From the NCBI RefSeq assembly GCF_030056735.1, contig NZ_JASHKN010000002.1, positions 434,001 to 498,000 of the forward strand: 64,000 nt of DNA. The letters run 5' to 3'. The translations under genes and the position numbers were made by a program. The stretch is from Rhodococcus sp. IEGM 1409 (GTDB taxonomy: Bacteria > Actinomycetota > Actinomycetes > Mycobacteriales > Mycobacteriaceae). Below are positions 26,999 through 38,481 of the stretch, piece by piece; position 1 is the first letter of the stretch, and every line of letters starts with the position of its first letter. The notes under the pieces were generated by a model. The model was not told the origin of the DNA and did no database searches. It saw only the letters and a list, made by a program, of their open reading frames with translations.

Positions 26999-28789
26999 GT
27001 GACTGCCGTAGCGCCCCAGCCAGTCCCCACGATAGCGCCGGCCAGGCCTTACCCGCCGCGGCAGGGACCCAAGGGCTCATTCATTTTCAAGATGATCACG
27101 ACCACCGATCCCAAGGTGCTCGGAATCATGTACTTGGCGACTTCCATCGCCTTCTTCCTCATCGGTGGCCTCATGGCACTGATGATGCGTGCCGAACTTG
27201 CTGTACCCGGCATGCAATTCCTTTCCAATGAACAGTTCAACCAGCTGTTCACCATGCACGGCACGATCATGCTGCTGCTGTACGCGACCCCGATCGTCTT
27301 CGGCTTCGCGAACTACATTCTTCCGCTCCAGATCGGTGCGCCCGACGTTGCGTTCCCGCGTCTGAACGCGTTCAGCTACTGGCTGTACCTGTTCGGCGCG
27401 ATCATCACGACGGCCGGATTCGTCACGCCCGGTGGCGCAGCAGACTTCGGTTGGACGGCATACACGCCGCTCACCAGCGCGCTGCACAGCCCCGGCGTCG
27501 GCGCCGACCTGTGGGTCTTGGGTCTGGCTGTCGCCGGCCTCGGCACCATCCTCGGTGGCGTCAACATGGTCACCACCGTGATCTGCCTGCGCGCGCCCGG
27601 TATGACCATGTTCCGCATGCCGATCTTCACCTGGAACATCTTCATCACCAGCATCCTGATCCTGCTGGCGTTCCCGCTGCTGACCGCTGCATTCATGGGC
27701 CTGTTCGTCGACCGCCATCTCGGTGGACACATCTTCGACCCGGCGACAGGCGGTGTGCTCCTGTGGCAGCACCTGTTCTGGTTCTTCGGTCACCCCGAGG
27801 TGTACATCATCGCGCTGCCGTTCTTCGGCATCGTCTCGGAGATCTTCCCGGTCTTCAGCCGTAAGCCGATCTTCGGCTACAGCGGCCTGGTTTACGCAAC
27901 GCTGGCCATCGCCGCTCTGTCGATCGCGGTGTGGGCTCACCACATGTACGCAACCGGCGCTGTTCTCCTGCCGTACTTCTCGTTCATGACGTTCCTGATC
28001 GCCGTGCCGACAGGTGTGAAGATCTTCAACTGGATCGGAACGATGTGGAAGGGGCAATTGACCTTCGAATCGCCGATGCTGTTCTCGATCGGCTTCCTGA
28101 TCACCTTCCTCTTCGGTGGTCTGTCGGGTGTCATCCTCGCGAGCCCGCCGCTCGACTTCCACGTCACGGACAGCTACTTCGTCGTCGCCCACTTCCACTA
28201 CGTGGTCTTCGGCACGGTCGTGTTCGCCACGTACGCCGGTATCTACTTCTGGTTCCCGAAGATGACCGGTCGCATGATGGACGAGCGCCTCGGTAAGTGG
28301 CACTTCTGGACCACGTTCGTCGGTTTCCACGGCACGTTCCTCGTGCAGCACTGGCTCGGTGCCGAAGGCATGCCGCGCCGTTACGCCGACTACCTGCCCT
28401 CGGACGGATTCACGGTTCTGAACTCGGTGTCCACGATCTTCGCCTTCGTACTCGGTGCCTCGACGCTTCCGTTCATCTGGAACGTCTTCAAGAGTTACCG
28501 CTACGGCGAAGTTGTCACCGTCGACGATCCATGGGGCTACGGAAACTCGCTGGAGTGGGCAACAACCTGCCCGCCGCCGCGTCACAACTTCACCGAGTTG
28601 CCGCGCATCCGTAGCGAGCGTCCGGCGTTCGAACTGCATTACCCGCACATGGTTGAGCGGATGCGCGCGGAAGCGCACGTCGGCCCGGGCCACGGTGGGA
28701 AGAATGCCAGCACCGTGCTCGAAGATGCTCGTCACGAGCCGCTGACAGTCGGGGACGAAGGCGACCCCGGCACCGACAGCCGCTCCTGA
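26999..28789 (+). CDS. ctaD: Cytochrome c oxidase (aa3) subunit I
   Basis: 596 residues from GTG 26999, directly after AGGAGG (26989-26994), giving an N-terminus like mycobacterial CtaD. Heme-copper oxidase core: [41 protein letters not shown] (low-spin heme His in MHG), [21 protein letters not shown] (CuB His and the cross-linked Tyr), [10 protein letters not shown] (CuB His pair), and [11 protein letters not shown] (heme His ligands). About 12 membrane spans, then a long cytoplasmic C-terminal tail ending in a charged stretch. Catalytic subunit of the bcc-aa3 supercomplex of actinobacteria. Subunits II and III and the bc1 genes are not in this window. Followed by a strong terminator. Confidence 0.97.
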   Translation: MTAVAPQPVPTIAPARPYPPRQGPKGSFIFKMITTTDPKVLGIMYLATSIAFFLIGGLMALMMRAELAVPGMQFLSNEQFNQLFTMHGTIMLLLYATPIVFGFANYILPLQIGAPDVAFPRLNAFSYWLYLFGAIITTAGFVTPGGAADFGWTAYTPLTSALHSPGVGADLWVLGLAVAGLGTILGGVNMVTTVICLRAPGMTMFRMPIFTWNIFITSILILLAFPLLTAAFMGLFVDRHLGGHIFDPATGGVLLWQHLFWFFGHPEVYIIALPFFGIVSEIFPVFSRKPIFGYSGLVYATLAIAALSIAVWAHHMYATGAVLLPYFSFMTFLIAVPTGVKIFNWIGTMWKGQLTFESPMLFSIGFLITFLFGGLSGVILASPPLDFHVTDSYFVVAHFHYVVFGTVVFATYAGIYFWFPKMTGRMMDERLGKWHFWTTFVGFHGTFLVQHWLGAEGMPRRYADYLPSDGFTVLNSVSTIFAFVLGASTLPFIWNVFKSYRYGEVVTVDDPWGYGNSLEWATTCPPPRHNFTELPRIRSERPAFELHYPHMVERMRAEAHVGPGHGGKNASTVLEDARHEPLTVGDEGDPGTDSRS

Positions 28790-28806
28790 ACGAAGTAACA
28801 CACTGA

Positions 28807-30926
<2,120 letters not shown>

Positions 30927-30963
30927 AGACTCAACCAACCAGTCCAGTATCGGCATCTTGGCT

Positions 30964-31758
30964 ATGGATGAACAGTCCAGTGGCCTTCAGGATGGTCGAG
31001 TGTTGATACGGAGATTTGCCTCGCTATTCGTCGGTCTGTGGTTGTACGGGTTCTCGATGGCCATGATGATCACAGCAGGTCTCGGCCTCGATCCGTGGGA
31101 TGTGTTTCATCAGGGTGTGGCAGAGCACGTTTCGCTCAGTTTCGGCGTGATCACTGCAATTACCGGTGCTGCGGTGCTGCTGCTCTGGATTCCGATCCGT
31201 CAGCGGCCGGGATTCGGCACGGTCGCCAATGTGGTGGTGATTGCCATCTCGGTGGATACTTCACTGGCCTTCTTGCCGGTCTTCGATTTCATGCCAGTTC
31301 GCGCTGCCATCATGGTCGGGGGAATCCTCCTCAACGGACTGGCTAGCGTTCTCTACATCGGCGCCGGCATGGGGCCGGGTCCTCGCGACGGATTGATGAC
31401 CGGATTGGTCGCGCGCACCGGCCTGTCGGTCAGGCTTGTGCGTACCAGCATCGAAATCGCGGTCCTCGCTACCGGATGGCTTCTCGGTGGAACCGTTGGC
31501 GTCGGAACCGTGCTGTACGCCTTCGGAATCGGACCGACCATTCAATTCCTGATCAAGGTGCTGCCGGATTCCATGACCGCAGCGCTTACCGGCGGACGTG
31601 ACACCGAACGTAAGGCCAAGACCGTGGGTCCGGTCAACGAAATCTCGGTGCCGACGGGAACTTCCGCGGTCGAGGCAGGTTCTCCGGTCGGTGACGCCGA
31701 ATCGAATGAGGCAGTCAAGGTGCCGTCGAACCATTCCGGAGTTCCGACGGTGACCTGA
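30964..31758 (+). CDS. YczE/YitT-type multi-pass membrane protein with a hydrophilic tail overlapping glgX
   Basis: 264 residues from ATG 30964 (a TTG lies two codons upstream; no clear ribosome site). Residues 15-195 carry five or so membrane segments with the YczE pattern: LFVGLWLYGFSMAMMITAGLGLDPWDVFHQG, FGVITAITGAAVLLLWIPIRQRPG, GMGPGPRDGLMTGLVARTG, and ATGWLLGGTVGVGTVLYAFGIGP. The last 65 residues are hydrophilic (ERKAKTVGPVNEISV...) and lie antisense to the 3' part of glgX. Family function is unknown; some members adjoin transcription factors or export systems. It is not clear whether the tail is functional or arose by loss of an earlier stop. Confidence 0.75.
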   Translation: MDEQSSGLQDGRVLIRRFASLFVGLWLYGFSMAMMITAGLGLDPWDVFHQGVAEHVSLSFGVITAITGAAVLLLWIPIRQRPGFGTVANVVVIAISVDTSLAFLPVFDFMPVRAAIMVGGILLNGLASVLYIGAGMGPGPRDGLMTGLVARTGLSVRLVRTSIEIAVLATGWLLGGTVGVGTVLYAFGIGPTIQFLIKVLPDSMTAALTGGRDTERKAKTVGPVNEISVPTGTSAVEAGSPVGDAESNEAVKVPSNHSGVPTVT

Positions 31759-33713
31759 GCCGATCCGCCGGAATGCAGGATCAGGAGCCAACTGTCGTCA
31801 CCGAGAGGGCGCCCGGTCCGCGTGTGAGACCGAACGTCGGCGCCGTCGATCCAGGCCTGCAGGGTTCGGTGAGTCTCGTCGTACCACGCAGTGTCGTCGA
31901 ACTCGATGCCGGCAGCGTCGAACCAAACGAGGTCCGGGTGTTCCAGTCTTCGTCTGCCTTCGAAGAATTCGGGCTGACGCAATGCCGGTGCCGCTCGGCG
32001 TAGTCCGAGCGCTCGGGAGACGAATCGCACCAGCGACTGATCGGCGCTCGTCCAGTCCAGTGCCCACGACTGGGCGGGGGAGGCAAGTGCGGGAACACAA
32101 TACGCGTTGTTGTTCCCGCCCAGGCTGTGGCCGAACTCGTCACCGGCGGTGAGCATCGGTGTACCTGTCGACAGCACGAGCGTGGCCAGCAGCGCCCGTA
32201 CGTGGCGCGCCCTGGCGTCCTGAATCTCGGGATCGGTGCTCGGGCCTTCGATTCCGTGGTTGAACGAATCGTTGTGATCGGCGCCGTCACGATTGTCTTC
32301 CCCGTTGGCCTCGTTGTGCTTGTGGTTGTAGGCGACCAGATCGGCAGCAGTGAACCCGTCGTGCGCCGTGACGAAGTTGATCGATGCCCAGGGGCGACGG
32401 CCGCTGCCGGCAAAGATATCCTCGGAACCGGCGAGGCGCGACGCGACCTTCCGGACGCTGGAGCCGCCGTTCCAGAACTGGCGAATGGTGCTGCGGTACT
32501 TGTCGTTCCATTCGGACCACTGGAGTCCGAAGTTTCCGACCTGGTAACCGTCGGCAGTCGCATCCCACGGTTCGGCGATGAGCTTGCGCCGCGTCAGTAC
32601 CGGATCGGAGGAGATGGCCGACAGGATGGACGCGCGCTGATCGAAACCGCCGCCGCGCGGCCGACCCAACGCGCTCGCGAGATCGAATCGAAAGCCGTCG
32701 ACACCCATTTCGGTGGCCCAGTAACGGAGGCTGTCGGTGATCATGCGGACGGCGATGGGGGAGCAGGCGTCGACCGTGTTGCCACACCCGGTCAGATCGA
32801 TGTCGCGGCCGTCGCCGTCGAGAAGGTAGTAGCCGGGGCCGTCCAAACCTCGCCAGCTGACGCTGATTCCTTCGACGCTCTGCTCGCAGGTGTGGTTGTA
32901 GACGACGTCGAGGATGACCTCGATTCCTGCCGAGTGAAGTGCGTCGACCATGATCCGGAACTCGGTGACTTCGCCGCCCGGCGTTGCCGCGTATCCGGGA
33001 TGCGGGGCGAAGTACGACGCCGTCGAGTATCCCCAGTGGTTGCGCATCCCTCGCTCGCGGACGCTGTGTTCGGTCAGAAACGCCTGCACGGGAAGCAGTT
33101 CCACGGCAGTGACGCCGAGTGAGACGAGATGATCGATAACGGCCGGCGCGGTCAGACCGAGGTACGTTCCGCGGTGGGCTGCGGGAACTCCTGGATGCGT
33201 GGCGGTGTATGCGCCCACATGCAGCTCGTAGATCACGCTTTCCTCCCACGGCGTCTCGAGGCGGGCGCAGGCGGGCGCGAGGCCTGGGGTCACCACGGAC
33301 AGTGGCACGTGGCCGAGCGAGTCGAGCGTCGACGGGTCGCCGAAGGGATCCTCGGCGTACGACAGGAGGGCACGGTGATCGCCGAGATCCCCCTCGATGC
33401 GGCGCGCCCACGGATCGACGAGCAGCTTGTGTGGATTCAGTCTCAGCCCGGCGCGCGGATTCCACGGGCCGCTCGCCCGAATTCCGTATCGCTGCCCCGC
33501 ACCGACCCCGGCGATGACTCCGTGCCAGATTCCGTACGTGTGTTGCCGGAGTTCGACGCGATCTTCGTTTCCGCCCTGGTCGATCAGGCAGATGTGGACG
33601 CTCGACGCGGCCGGTGCGTGGACCGCGAACTGAGTTCCGGAGTCCACGATGTGGGCGCCGAGGGGGAACGGAGACCCGGGCGTCGGGGTGTGAGTTTCGA
33701 TGAGAGGCGACAC
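31542..33713 (-). CDS. glgX: Glycogen debranching enzyme GlgX (isoamylase type, GH13)
   Basis: 723 residues from GTG 33713. N-terminal CBM48-like domain (SGTQFAVHAPAASSVHICLID, YGIRASGPWNPRAGLRLNPHKLLVDPWAR), then the GH13 barrel: GIEVILDVVYNHTCEQ, EMGVDGFRFDLASALGR (nucleophile Asp), KLIAEPWDA (acid/base Glu) and NFVTAHDGFTAADLVAYNHKHN (transition-state Asp). A C-terminal beta domain follows (WLLILHSGG, GPTVLALRS). It cleaves alpha-1,6 branches of glycogen or of phosphorylase-limit dextrin. The end of the gene overlaps the convergent membrane-protein gene by 217 bases, and that part still encodes the family's C-terminal domain, so the overlap is real coding sequence on this strand. Confidence 0.93.
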   Translation of the reverse strand: MSPLIETHTPTPGSPFPLGAHIVDSGTQFAVHAPAASSVHICLIDQGGNEDRVELRQHTYGIWHGVIAGVGAGQRYGIRASGPWNPRAGLRLNPHKLLVDPWARRIEGDLGDHRALLSYAEDPFGDPSTLDSLGHVPLSVVTPGLAPACARLETPWEESVIYELHVGAYTATHPGVPAAHRGTYLGLTAPAVIDHLVSLGVTAVELLPVQAFLTEHSVRERGMRNHWGYSTASYFAPHPGYAATPGGEVTEFRIMVDALHSAGIEVILDVVYNHTCEQSVEGISVSWRGLDGPGYYLLDGDGRDIDLTGCGNTVDACSPIAVRMITDSLRYWATEMGVDGFRFDLASALGRPRGGGFDQRASILSAISSDPVLTRRKLIAEPWDATADGYQVGNFGLQWSEWNDKYRSTIRQFWNGGSSVRKVASRLAGSEDIFAGSGRRPWASINFVTAHDGFTAADLVAYNHKHNEANGEDNRDGADHNDSFNHGIEGPSTDPEIQDARARHVRALLATLVLSTGTPMLTAGDEFGHSLGGNNNAYCVPALASPAQSWALDWTSADQSLVRFVSRALGLRRAAPALRQPEFFEGRRRLEHPDLVWFDAAGIEFDDTAWYDETHRTLQAWIDGADVRSHTRTGRPLGDDSWLLILHSGGSAQVTVGTPEWFDGTLTASFDSASPTGEPASTAEVPVGTEISLTGPTVLALRSVSRPPVSAAVMESGSTLIRN

Positions 33714-33764
33714 GCAAGATGATCCTGCCGTGAACGGCCGGAGAATGTGCGGGAAGATGTTCGG

Positions 33765-34586
33765 GTGCCGCTACCTGATCCAGATCTGCTCATCGATTTC
33801 GACAACGTACTCATCCGCCGGGGAGGGTCCACTCTCGTGGGTCCGGTCACCTGGAAAGTGGAGCTCGACGAGCGATGGGTGGTGCTCGGACCCAACGGCG
33901 CCGGCAAGACGTCGCTGCTGCGAATAGCGGCCGGTGAAACTTTCCCGACCAGTGGTTCTGCCCACCTCCTCGGTGAAGTTCTCGGCAAGGTCGACGTCAA
34001 CGAGTTGCGTCCCCGAATCGGGTTGTCCTCGTCGTCGCTGGCGAACCGCGTTCCCGGCGACGAGAAGGTCAGCGATCTCGTCGTGTCGGCGGGCTACGCC
34101 GTTCTCGGGCGGTGGCGTGAGGAGTACGAATCCATGGACACCTCGCGCGCTGTGGAGATGCTCGAAAGCCTCGGCGCCGAGCACCTGGCGGATCGGACGT
34201 ACGGGACGCTTTCCGAAGGCGAGCGCAAGCGCGTCCTCATCGCGCGAGCCTTGATGACCGATCCCGAACTTCTTCTTCTGGACGAGCCGGCAGCCGGCCT
34301 CGATCTCGGGGGCCGAGAGGAACTTGTGGCCAGGCTCGCCGAACTGGCTGCCGATCCGGACGCCCCGGCAACCGTTCTGATCACCCATCACGTCGAGGAA
34401 ATCCCGCCGGGGTTCACTCACGCACTCCTTCTCAAGGAAGGTGAGGTTGTCTCCCAGGGTCTTCTGGACGACGTCATCACCGCCGAAAATCTGAGCACGG
34501 CATTCAGCCAGTCCATCAGCCTCGACAAGGCGGACGGCCGATACTTCGCGCGCCGCGCGAGGCCGTCCGGAGCTCATCGCGCGTGA
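33765..34586 (+). CDS. ABC transporter ATP-binding protein (Rv3041c-like)
   Basis: 273 residues from GTG 33765, 8 bases after GGGAAG; GTG 33747 is an alternative with poor spacing. Complete nucleotide-binding domain: Walker A VVLGPNGAGKTSLLRIAAGE, signature TLSEGERKRVLIARALM, Walker B PELLLLDEPAAGLDLGG, and H-loop VLITHHVEEIP. No membrane subunit is adjacent. Such stand-alone ATPases in this position (Rv3041c in M. tuberculosis) resemble ModF/ChvD-like or iron-compound ATPases, and the transported substrate is unknown. It is divergent from glgX. Confidence 0.88.
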   Translation: MPLPDPDLLIDFDNVLIRRGGSTLVGPVTWKVELDERWVVLGPNGAGKTSLLRIAAGETFPTSGSAHLLGEVLGKVDVNELRPRIGLSSSSLANRVPGDEKVSDLVVSAGYAVLGRWREEYESMDTSRAVEMLESLGAEHLADRTYGTLSEGERKRVLIARALMTDPELLLLDEPAAGLDLGGREELVARLAELAADPDAPATVLITHHVEEIPPGFTHALLLKEGEVVSQGLLDDVITAENLSTAFSQSISLDKADGRYFARRARPSGAHRA

Positions 34587-34642
34587 GCTTCAGTGGGACC
34601 TGAAATGCGGCCCAGATCACAGATCGCGTAGGTTCGCGAAGC

Positions 34643-35461
34643 ATGGCTAACGAGAATGCACGTGCTGTCCCCGAGCCCAAAGATGCGTCGACCGTCATCT
34701 TGGTGCGCGATGCCGAATCCGGTATCGAGATCTTCCTGCTTCAGCGAGTGCAGGGGATGGCCTTTGCCGGGGGCATGACGGTCTTCCCCGGCGGCGGCGT
34801 CGACAAGTCCGACGCGACGGCCGAGGTCGAGTGGGCCGGCCCGTCGGTCGAGTGGTGGGCCGAGCGGTTCAGCACGGATGTGGCTCGGGCGAAGGCCCTC
34901 GTCTTGGCTGCGGTACGGGAAACGTTCGAGGAGTGCGGCGTCCTGCTCGCCGGACCGACCGCGGACACCGTCGTGGCCGACACGGCCGGCTACGCGCACG
35001 ACCGGGTTGCCCTCGAAAAGCACGAGCTGTCGTTCAGCGATTTCCTGAACAAGGAGAACCTGGTCCTGCGAACAGATCTGCTGCGGCCGTGGGCGAACTG
35101 GATCACGCCGGTGGGCGAGACCCGCCGCTACGACACACGCTTCTTCGTCGCAGCGTCACCGACCGGACAGATTGCAGACGGAGTCACCTCCGAGGCCGCC
35201 GAGGTTCGTTGGCAGAGCCCGCGGGACGCGCTGGCGCACTGGCGGGAGGGTGGCAGCATCCTCTTGCCGCCGACGTGGAGTCAGCTGACCGAATTGGCCA
35301 AGTTCAGCTCGGTGGCGGAGATACTCGCAGCCGAGCCGGAGATCCCCGTCATCCTGCCTACGCTGATCACCGACGAGGAAACCCTGCGCGTGGAATTCCC
35401 GAACCAGGACGGCTACTACACGGCCGGACCGCATCCGTGGTCGATCAAGGCGGCAAAGTAG
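34643..35461 (+). CDS. Nudix hydrolase, NUDT19-like (Rv3040c-like)
   Basis: 272 residues. ASTVILVRDAESGIEIFLLQR and MTVFPGGGVDKSD begin the domain. The Nudix helix comes after a long insertion: ALVLAAVRETFEECGVLLAG carries the RETFEE core. This split box with an insertion of about 40 residues is typical of NUDT7/NUDT19-type enzymes that cut coenzyme A and its esters, which would fit the adjoining enoyl-CoA hydratase gene 10 bases downstream. Substrate not proven. Confidence 0.87.
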   Translation: MANENARAVPEPKDASTVILVRDAESGIEIFLLQRVQGMAFAGGMTVFPGGGVDKSDATAEVEWAGPSVEWWAERFSTDVARAKALVLAAVRETFEECGVLLAGPTADTVVADTAGYAHDRVALEKHELSFSDFLNKENLVLRTDLLRPWANWITPVGETRRYDTRFFVAASPTGQIADGVTSEAAEVRWQSPRDALAHWREGGSILLPPTWSQLTELAKFSSVAEILAAEPEIPVILPTLITDEETLRVEFPNQDGYYTAGPHPWSIKAAK

Positions 35462-35471
35462 CCTCTCGATC

Positions 35472-36251
35472 ATGGCTGAATTTGTGACTCTCGAAGTTTC
35501 CGAAGGCATCGGCACCATCCGTCTGGCGCGCCCGCCCATGAACGCACTGAACCGTCAGGTTCAGGACGAGTTGGCCGCTGCCGCACACGCTGCGACCGTC
35601 GACAAGGCGGTCAAGGCCGTCATCGTCTACGGCGGGGAGAAGGTCTTTGCTGCCGGCGCTGACGTCAAGGAAATGGCCGAGATGGACTACGGCCAGATCC
35701 GTGACGCGATCGGCGGCATGCAGGCAGGACTCGGCGCCGTGGCGTCCATCCCGAAGCCCACCGTTGCCGCGATTACCGGATACGCACTCGGTGGCGGACT
35801 CGAAGTTGCACTGTCGGCCGATCGCCGGATCGTCGGAGACAATGCCAAGCTCGGAGTTCCGGAGATTCTGCTCGGAATCATTCCCGGTGGCGGCGGAACG
35901 CAGCGCCTGGCTCGTCTGATCGGTCCGGCCAAGGCCAAGGATCTGGTATTCACCGGCCGTTTCGTCGGGGCTGACGAGGCGTTGGCCATCGGGTTGGTCG
36001 ACGAGGTCGTCGCTCCCGACGACGTGTACACCGCAGCCCGCACGTGGGCCTCGCAGTTCGTCGGGGGCGCGTCGCGCGCGTTGGCTGCTGCCAAGGCGGC
36101 CATCGACGAGGGTCTGAACACCGACGTGGAATCCGGTCTGAAGATCGAGCAACATCTGTTCGCCGGATTGTTCGCGACCAAGGATCAGACGATCGGCATG
36201 GAGTCGTTCATCGCCAACGGTCCGGGCAAGGCCGAGTTCACGGGCGAGTAG
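35472..36251 (+). CDS. Enoyl-CoA hydratase (EchA17-like)
   Basis: 259 residues. Crotonase fold: oxyanion-hole segments KVFAAGADVKEMAEM and AITGYALGGGLEVALSADRRI, and GVPEILLGIIPGGGGTQRLARLIGPAKAKDL. Both catalytic glutamates of true hydratases are present (GGLE and GVPE), so it should hydrate 2-enoyl-CoA in fatty-acid beta-oxidation. Its position matches echA17 of M. tuberculosis. It lies in an apparent operon with the upstream nudix gene. Confidence 0.92.
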   Translation: MAEFVTLEVSEGIGTIRLARPPMNALNRQVQDELAAAAHAATVDKAVKAVIVYGGEKVFAAGADVKEMAEMDYGQIRDAIGGMQAGLGAVASIPKPTVAAITGYALGGGLEVALSADRRIVGDNAKLGVPEILLGIIPGGGGTQRLARLIGPAKAKDLVFTGRFVGADEALAIGLVDEVVAPDDVYTAARTWASQFVGGASRALAAAKAAIDEGLNTDVESGLKIEQHLFAGLFATKDQTIGMESFIANGPGKAEFTGE

Positions 36252-36265
36252 GCTCCCCTAAACTA

Positions 36266-36275
36266 GAACTTGTTC
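36266..36275. promoter_or_regulatory. Palindrome GAACTTGTTC before a methyltransferase gene
   Basis: GAACTTGTTC, in the context CTAGAACTTGTTCATC, lies 30 bases before the methyltransferase start. It resembles the AAC-NN-GTT core of KstR-type TetR operators seen near lipid and sterol genes, but the outer base of that consensus is not met. Treat as a candidate. Confidence 0.4.
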
Positions 36276-36304
36276 ATCTCTTACCAGCGAGTAGGATAGC
36301 CGCC

Positions 36305-37321
36305 ATGACAGCCAGCCCGAATGACGACGCAACCGTCACGCCGCCCGCCGCTACCGACACCTCGGTAGTCGACCCCGCGCCGCGGCCGCACGCCACGGCC
36401 GAAGAGGTCGAGGCCGCTCGTAAGGACACCAAGCTCGCCCAGGTGCTCTACCACGACTGGGAAGCCGAAACCTACGACGACAAGTGGTCCATCTCGTACG
36501 ACGAGCGCTGCATCGACTACGCACGTGGTCGTTTCGACGCCGTCGCGGGCGACCAACCGCTCCCGTACGAGCGCGCCCTCGAACTGGGTTGCGGCACCGG
36601 ATTCTTCCTCCTCAACCTGATGCAGGGTGGAGTCGCCAAAACCGGTTCGGTCACCGACCTCTCGCCCGGCATGGTCAAGGTCGCACTGCGTAATGCCGAA
36701 AGCCTGGGCCTGCCGGTCGACGGCCGTGTAGCCGACGCCGAGACCATTCCGTACGAGGACAACACCTTCGACCTGGTTGTCGGCCACGCCGTGCTGCACC
36801 ATATTCCGGACGTCGAGAAGTCGCTGCGTGAGGTCCTTCGTGTTCTCAAGCCCGGCGGCCGTTTCGTCTTTGCCGGTGAGCCCACCACTGTCGGCAACTT
36901 CTACGCTCGCTGGCTCGGCCGCGCGACGTGGGAAGCAACCACACGCGTGACCAGGCTGCCGTTCCTCGCAGACTGGCGTCGCCCGCAGGAGGAGCTCGAC
37001 GAGTCTTCTCGTGCAGCAGCTCTCGAAGCCGTCGTCGACATTCACACCTTCGACCCCACGGACCTCGAGAACATGGCGAAGTCCGCCGGCGCCGATCAGG
37101 TCCACGCTGCCACCGAGGAGTTCGCCGCGGCTCTCCTCGGCTGGCCTGTCCGTACCTTCGAGGCGGCTGTTCCGCCGGAGAAGCTCGGCTGGGGCTGGGG
37201 GCGTTTTGCTTTCGGTGGTTGGAAGACGCTCAGCTGGGTCGACGAGAACGTACTTCGCCACGTCGTTCCTCGCGGATTCTTCTACAACGTCATGATCACC
37301 GGCGTGAAGCCCGGCAACTGA
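36305..37321 (+). CDS. SAM-dependent methyltransferase (Rv3038c-like)
   Basis: 338 residues from ATG 36305. Class I fold: ALELGCGTGFFLLNLMQGG (motif I), GSVTDLSPGMVKVALRNAESLGL, IPYEDNTFDLVVGHAVLHHIPDVEKSLREVLRVLKPGGRFVFAGEP. The first 50 residues are a low-complexity Pro/Ala/Thr-rich lead. The C-terminal 110 residues are a separate region with no family clue (LGWPVRTFEAAVPPEKLGWGWGRFAFGG). The position matches Rv3038c, one of several methyltransferases near the mycobacterial MGLP genes. Substrate unknown. Confidence 0.85.
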   Translation: MTASPNDDATVTPPAATDTSVVDPAPRPHATAEEVEAARKDTKLAQVLYHDWEAETYDDKWSISYDERCIDYARGRFDAVAGDQPLPYERALELGCGTGFFLLNLMQGGVAKTGSVTDLSPGMVKVALRNAESLGLPVDGRVADAETIPYEDNTFDLVVGHAVLHHIPDVEKSLREVLRVLKPGGRFVFAGEPTTVGNFYARWLGRATWEATTRVTRLPFLADWRRPQEELDESSRAAALEAVVDIHTFDPTDLENMAKSAGADQVHAATEEFAAALLGWPVRTFEAAVPPEKLGWGWGRFAFGGWKTLSWVDENVLRHVVPRGFFYNVMITGVKPGN

Positions 37322-37322
37322 A

Positions 37323-38480
37323 TTGGGCTATGACTTCACCCTCGGCGACGTCGATTATCTCGGAAGTGATTCCGGCGTAGCGGCCTTGGCCGAGGTGGAT
37401 CAGCTCGAGCTGTCCACGCGTACGCGTCTGGCCGACATCGGCCGGGCGCGTACGCGTTTCGGTGATCACATGCCCGCGCTCGTGGACACCGTCCTGCTTC
37501 GACGTAAGGCGACCGCCAAACTGCCGGGCAGTGATCAATGGTTGTTCACGGACGACGCGATGCAACAAGCCACTCCTGGCGTTGTCGCGGCGCACCGTGC
37601 GCAGCGTCTGATCGGGCGCGACGTCCACGACGTGACGTGCTCCATCGGCGCCGAACTGCACGCATTGACCGGCGTTGCGCATCGCGTGATCGGCAGCGAC
37701 ATCGATTCCGTTCGTTTGGCGATGGCGCAGCGCAATGTGCCGAGCGCAGCATTGTTGCGGGCCGATGCACTCCGCCCGACGACACGCGAAACCGTCGTAC
37801 TGGCGGACCCCGCCCGGCGATCGGGTGGTCGCCGCACTCATGATCCCGCAGCGCTGATGCCGCCGTTACCAGATCTCATCGAGGCGTACTCCGGCCGTGA
37901 TCTCGCCGTGAAGTGCGCTCCCGGACTCGATTTCGACAATCTCGGCTGGGACGGCGAAGTCGAGGTCGTCTCGCTCGACGGCGGTGTCAAGGAGGCCTGC
38001 CTGTGGTCTTCAGGGCTGGCCGCATCCGGCATCACGCGTCGAGCTTCGGTGCTTCGCTCCGACGGGAGCGGTTGGTCGATCACCGACGCCGAGGACGACG
38101 TCATCCCGGAGCAGGCGCCGGGGGAGTGGATCGTCGACCCGGACGGAGCAGTAGTACGCGCGGGCCTCGTGCGCCACTACGCGGCCAGACACGGTCTGTG
38201 GCAGCTGGATCCGCGGATCGCCTATCTGACCGGTGACCGGGTCCCTGAGGGCGTTCGCGGATTCCGGATCCTCGAGCAGATCAAGTACTCGGAGAAACTG
38301 CTCAAGCAGACGCTGGCCAAGCGGGACTGCGGTGTCGTCGAAATCCTGGTGCGGGGAGTCGACGTCGACCCGGCAGTGCTGCGTCCACGGCTCAAGCTGA
38401 AAGGCTCGCTCGCACTGAGCGTCGTGATCGTTCGGATCGGACGATCGGCGTCGGCCTTCATCTGTGAGGCATCCCGCTAG
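37323..38480 (+). CDS. THUMP-like domain class I methyltransferase (Rv3037c-like)
   Basis: 385 residues. The apparent start is TTG 37323, one base after the upstream stop, so translation may be coupled; no other start fits better. Residues 95-190 form a methyltransferase core (VHDVTCSIGAELHALTGVAHRVIGSDIDSVRLAMAQRNV; ETVVLADPARRSGGRR, with a DPAR motif in place of the DPPY or NPPY of nucleic-acid methylases). The C-terminal part (YSEKLLKQTLAKRDCGVVEILVRGVDVDPAVLRPRLKLKG) matches the THUMP-like domain. An RNA substrate is suggested by that domain, but the M. tuberculosis equivalent Rv3037c has been discussed with the MGLP cluster, so the substrate is open. Confidence 0.78.
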   Translation: MGYDFTLGDVDYLGSDSGVAALAEVDQLELSTRTRLADIGRARTRFGDHMPALVDTVLLRRKATAKLPGSDQWLFTDDAMQQATPGVVAAHRAQRLIGRDVHDVTCSIGAELHALTGVAHRVIGSDIDSVRLAMAQRNVPSAALLRADALRPTTRETVVLADPARRSGGRRTHDPAALMPPLPDLIEAYSGRDLAVKCAPGLDFDNLGWDGEVEVVSLDGGVKEACLWSSGLAASGITRRASVLRSDGSGWSITDAEDDVIPEQAPGEWIVDPDGAVVRAGLVRHYAARHGLWQLDPRIAYLTGDRVPEGVRGFRILEQIKYSEKLLKQTLAKRDCGVVEILVRGVDVDPAVLRPRLKLKGSLALSVVIVRIGRSASAFICEASR

Positions 38481-38481
38481 A

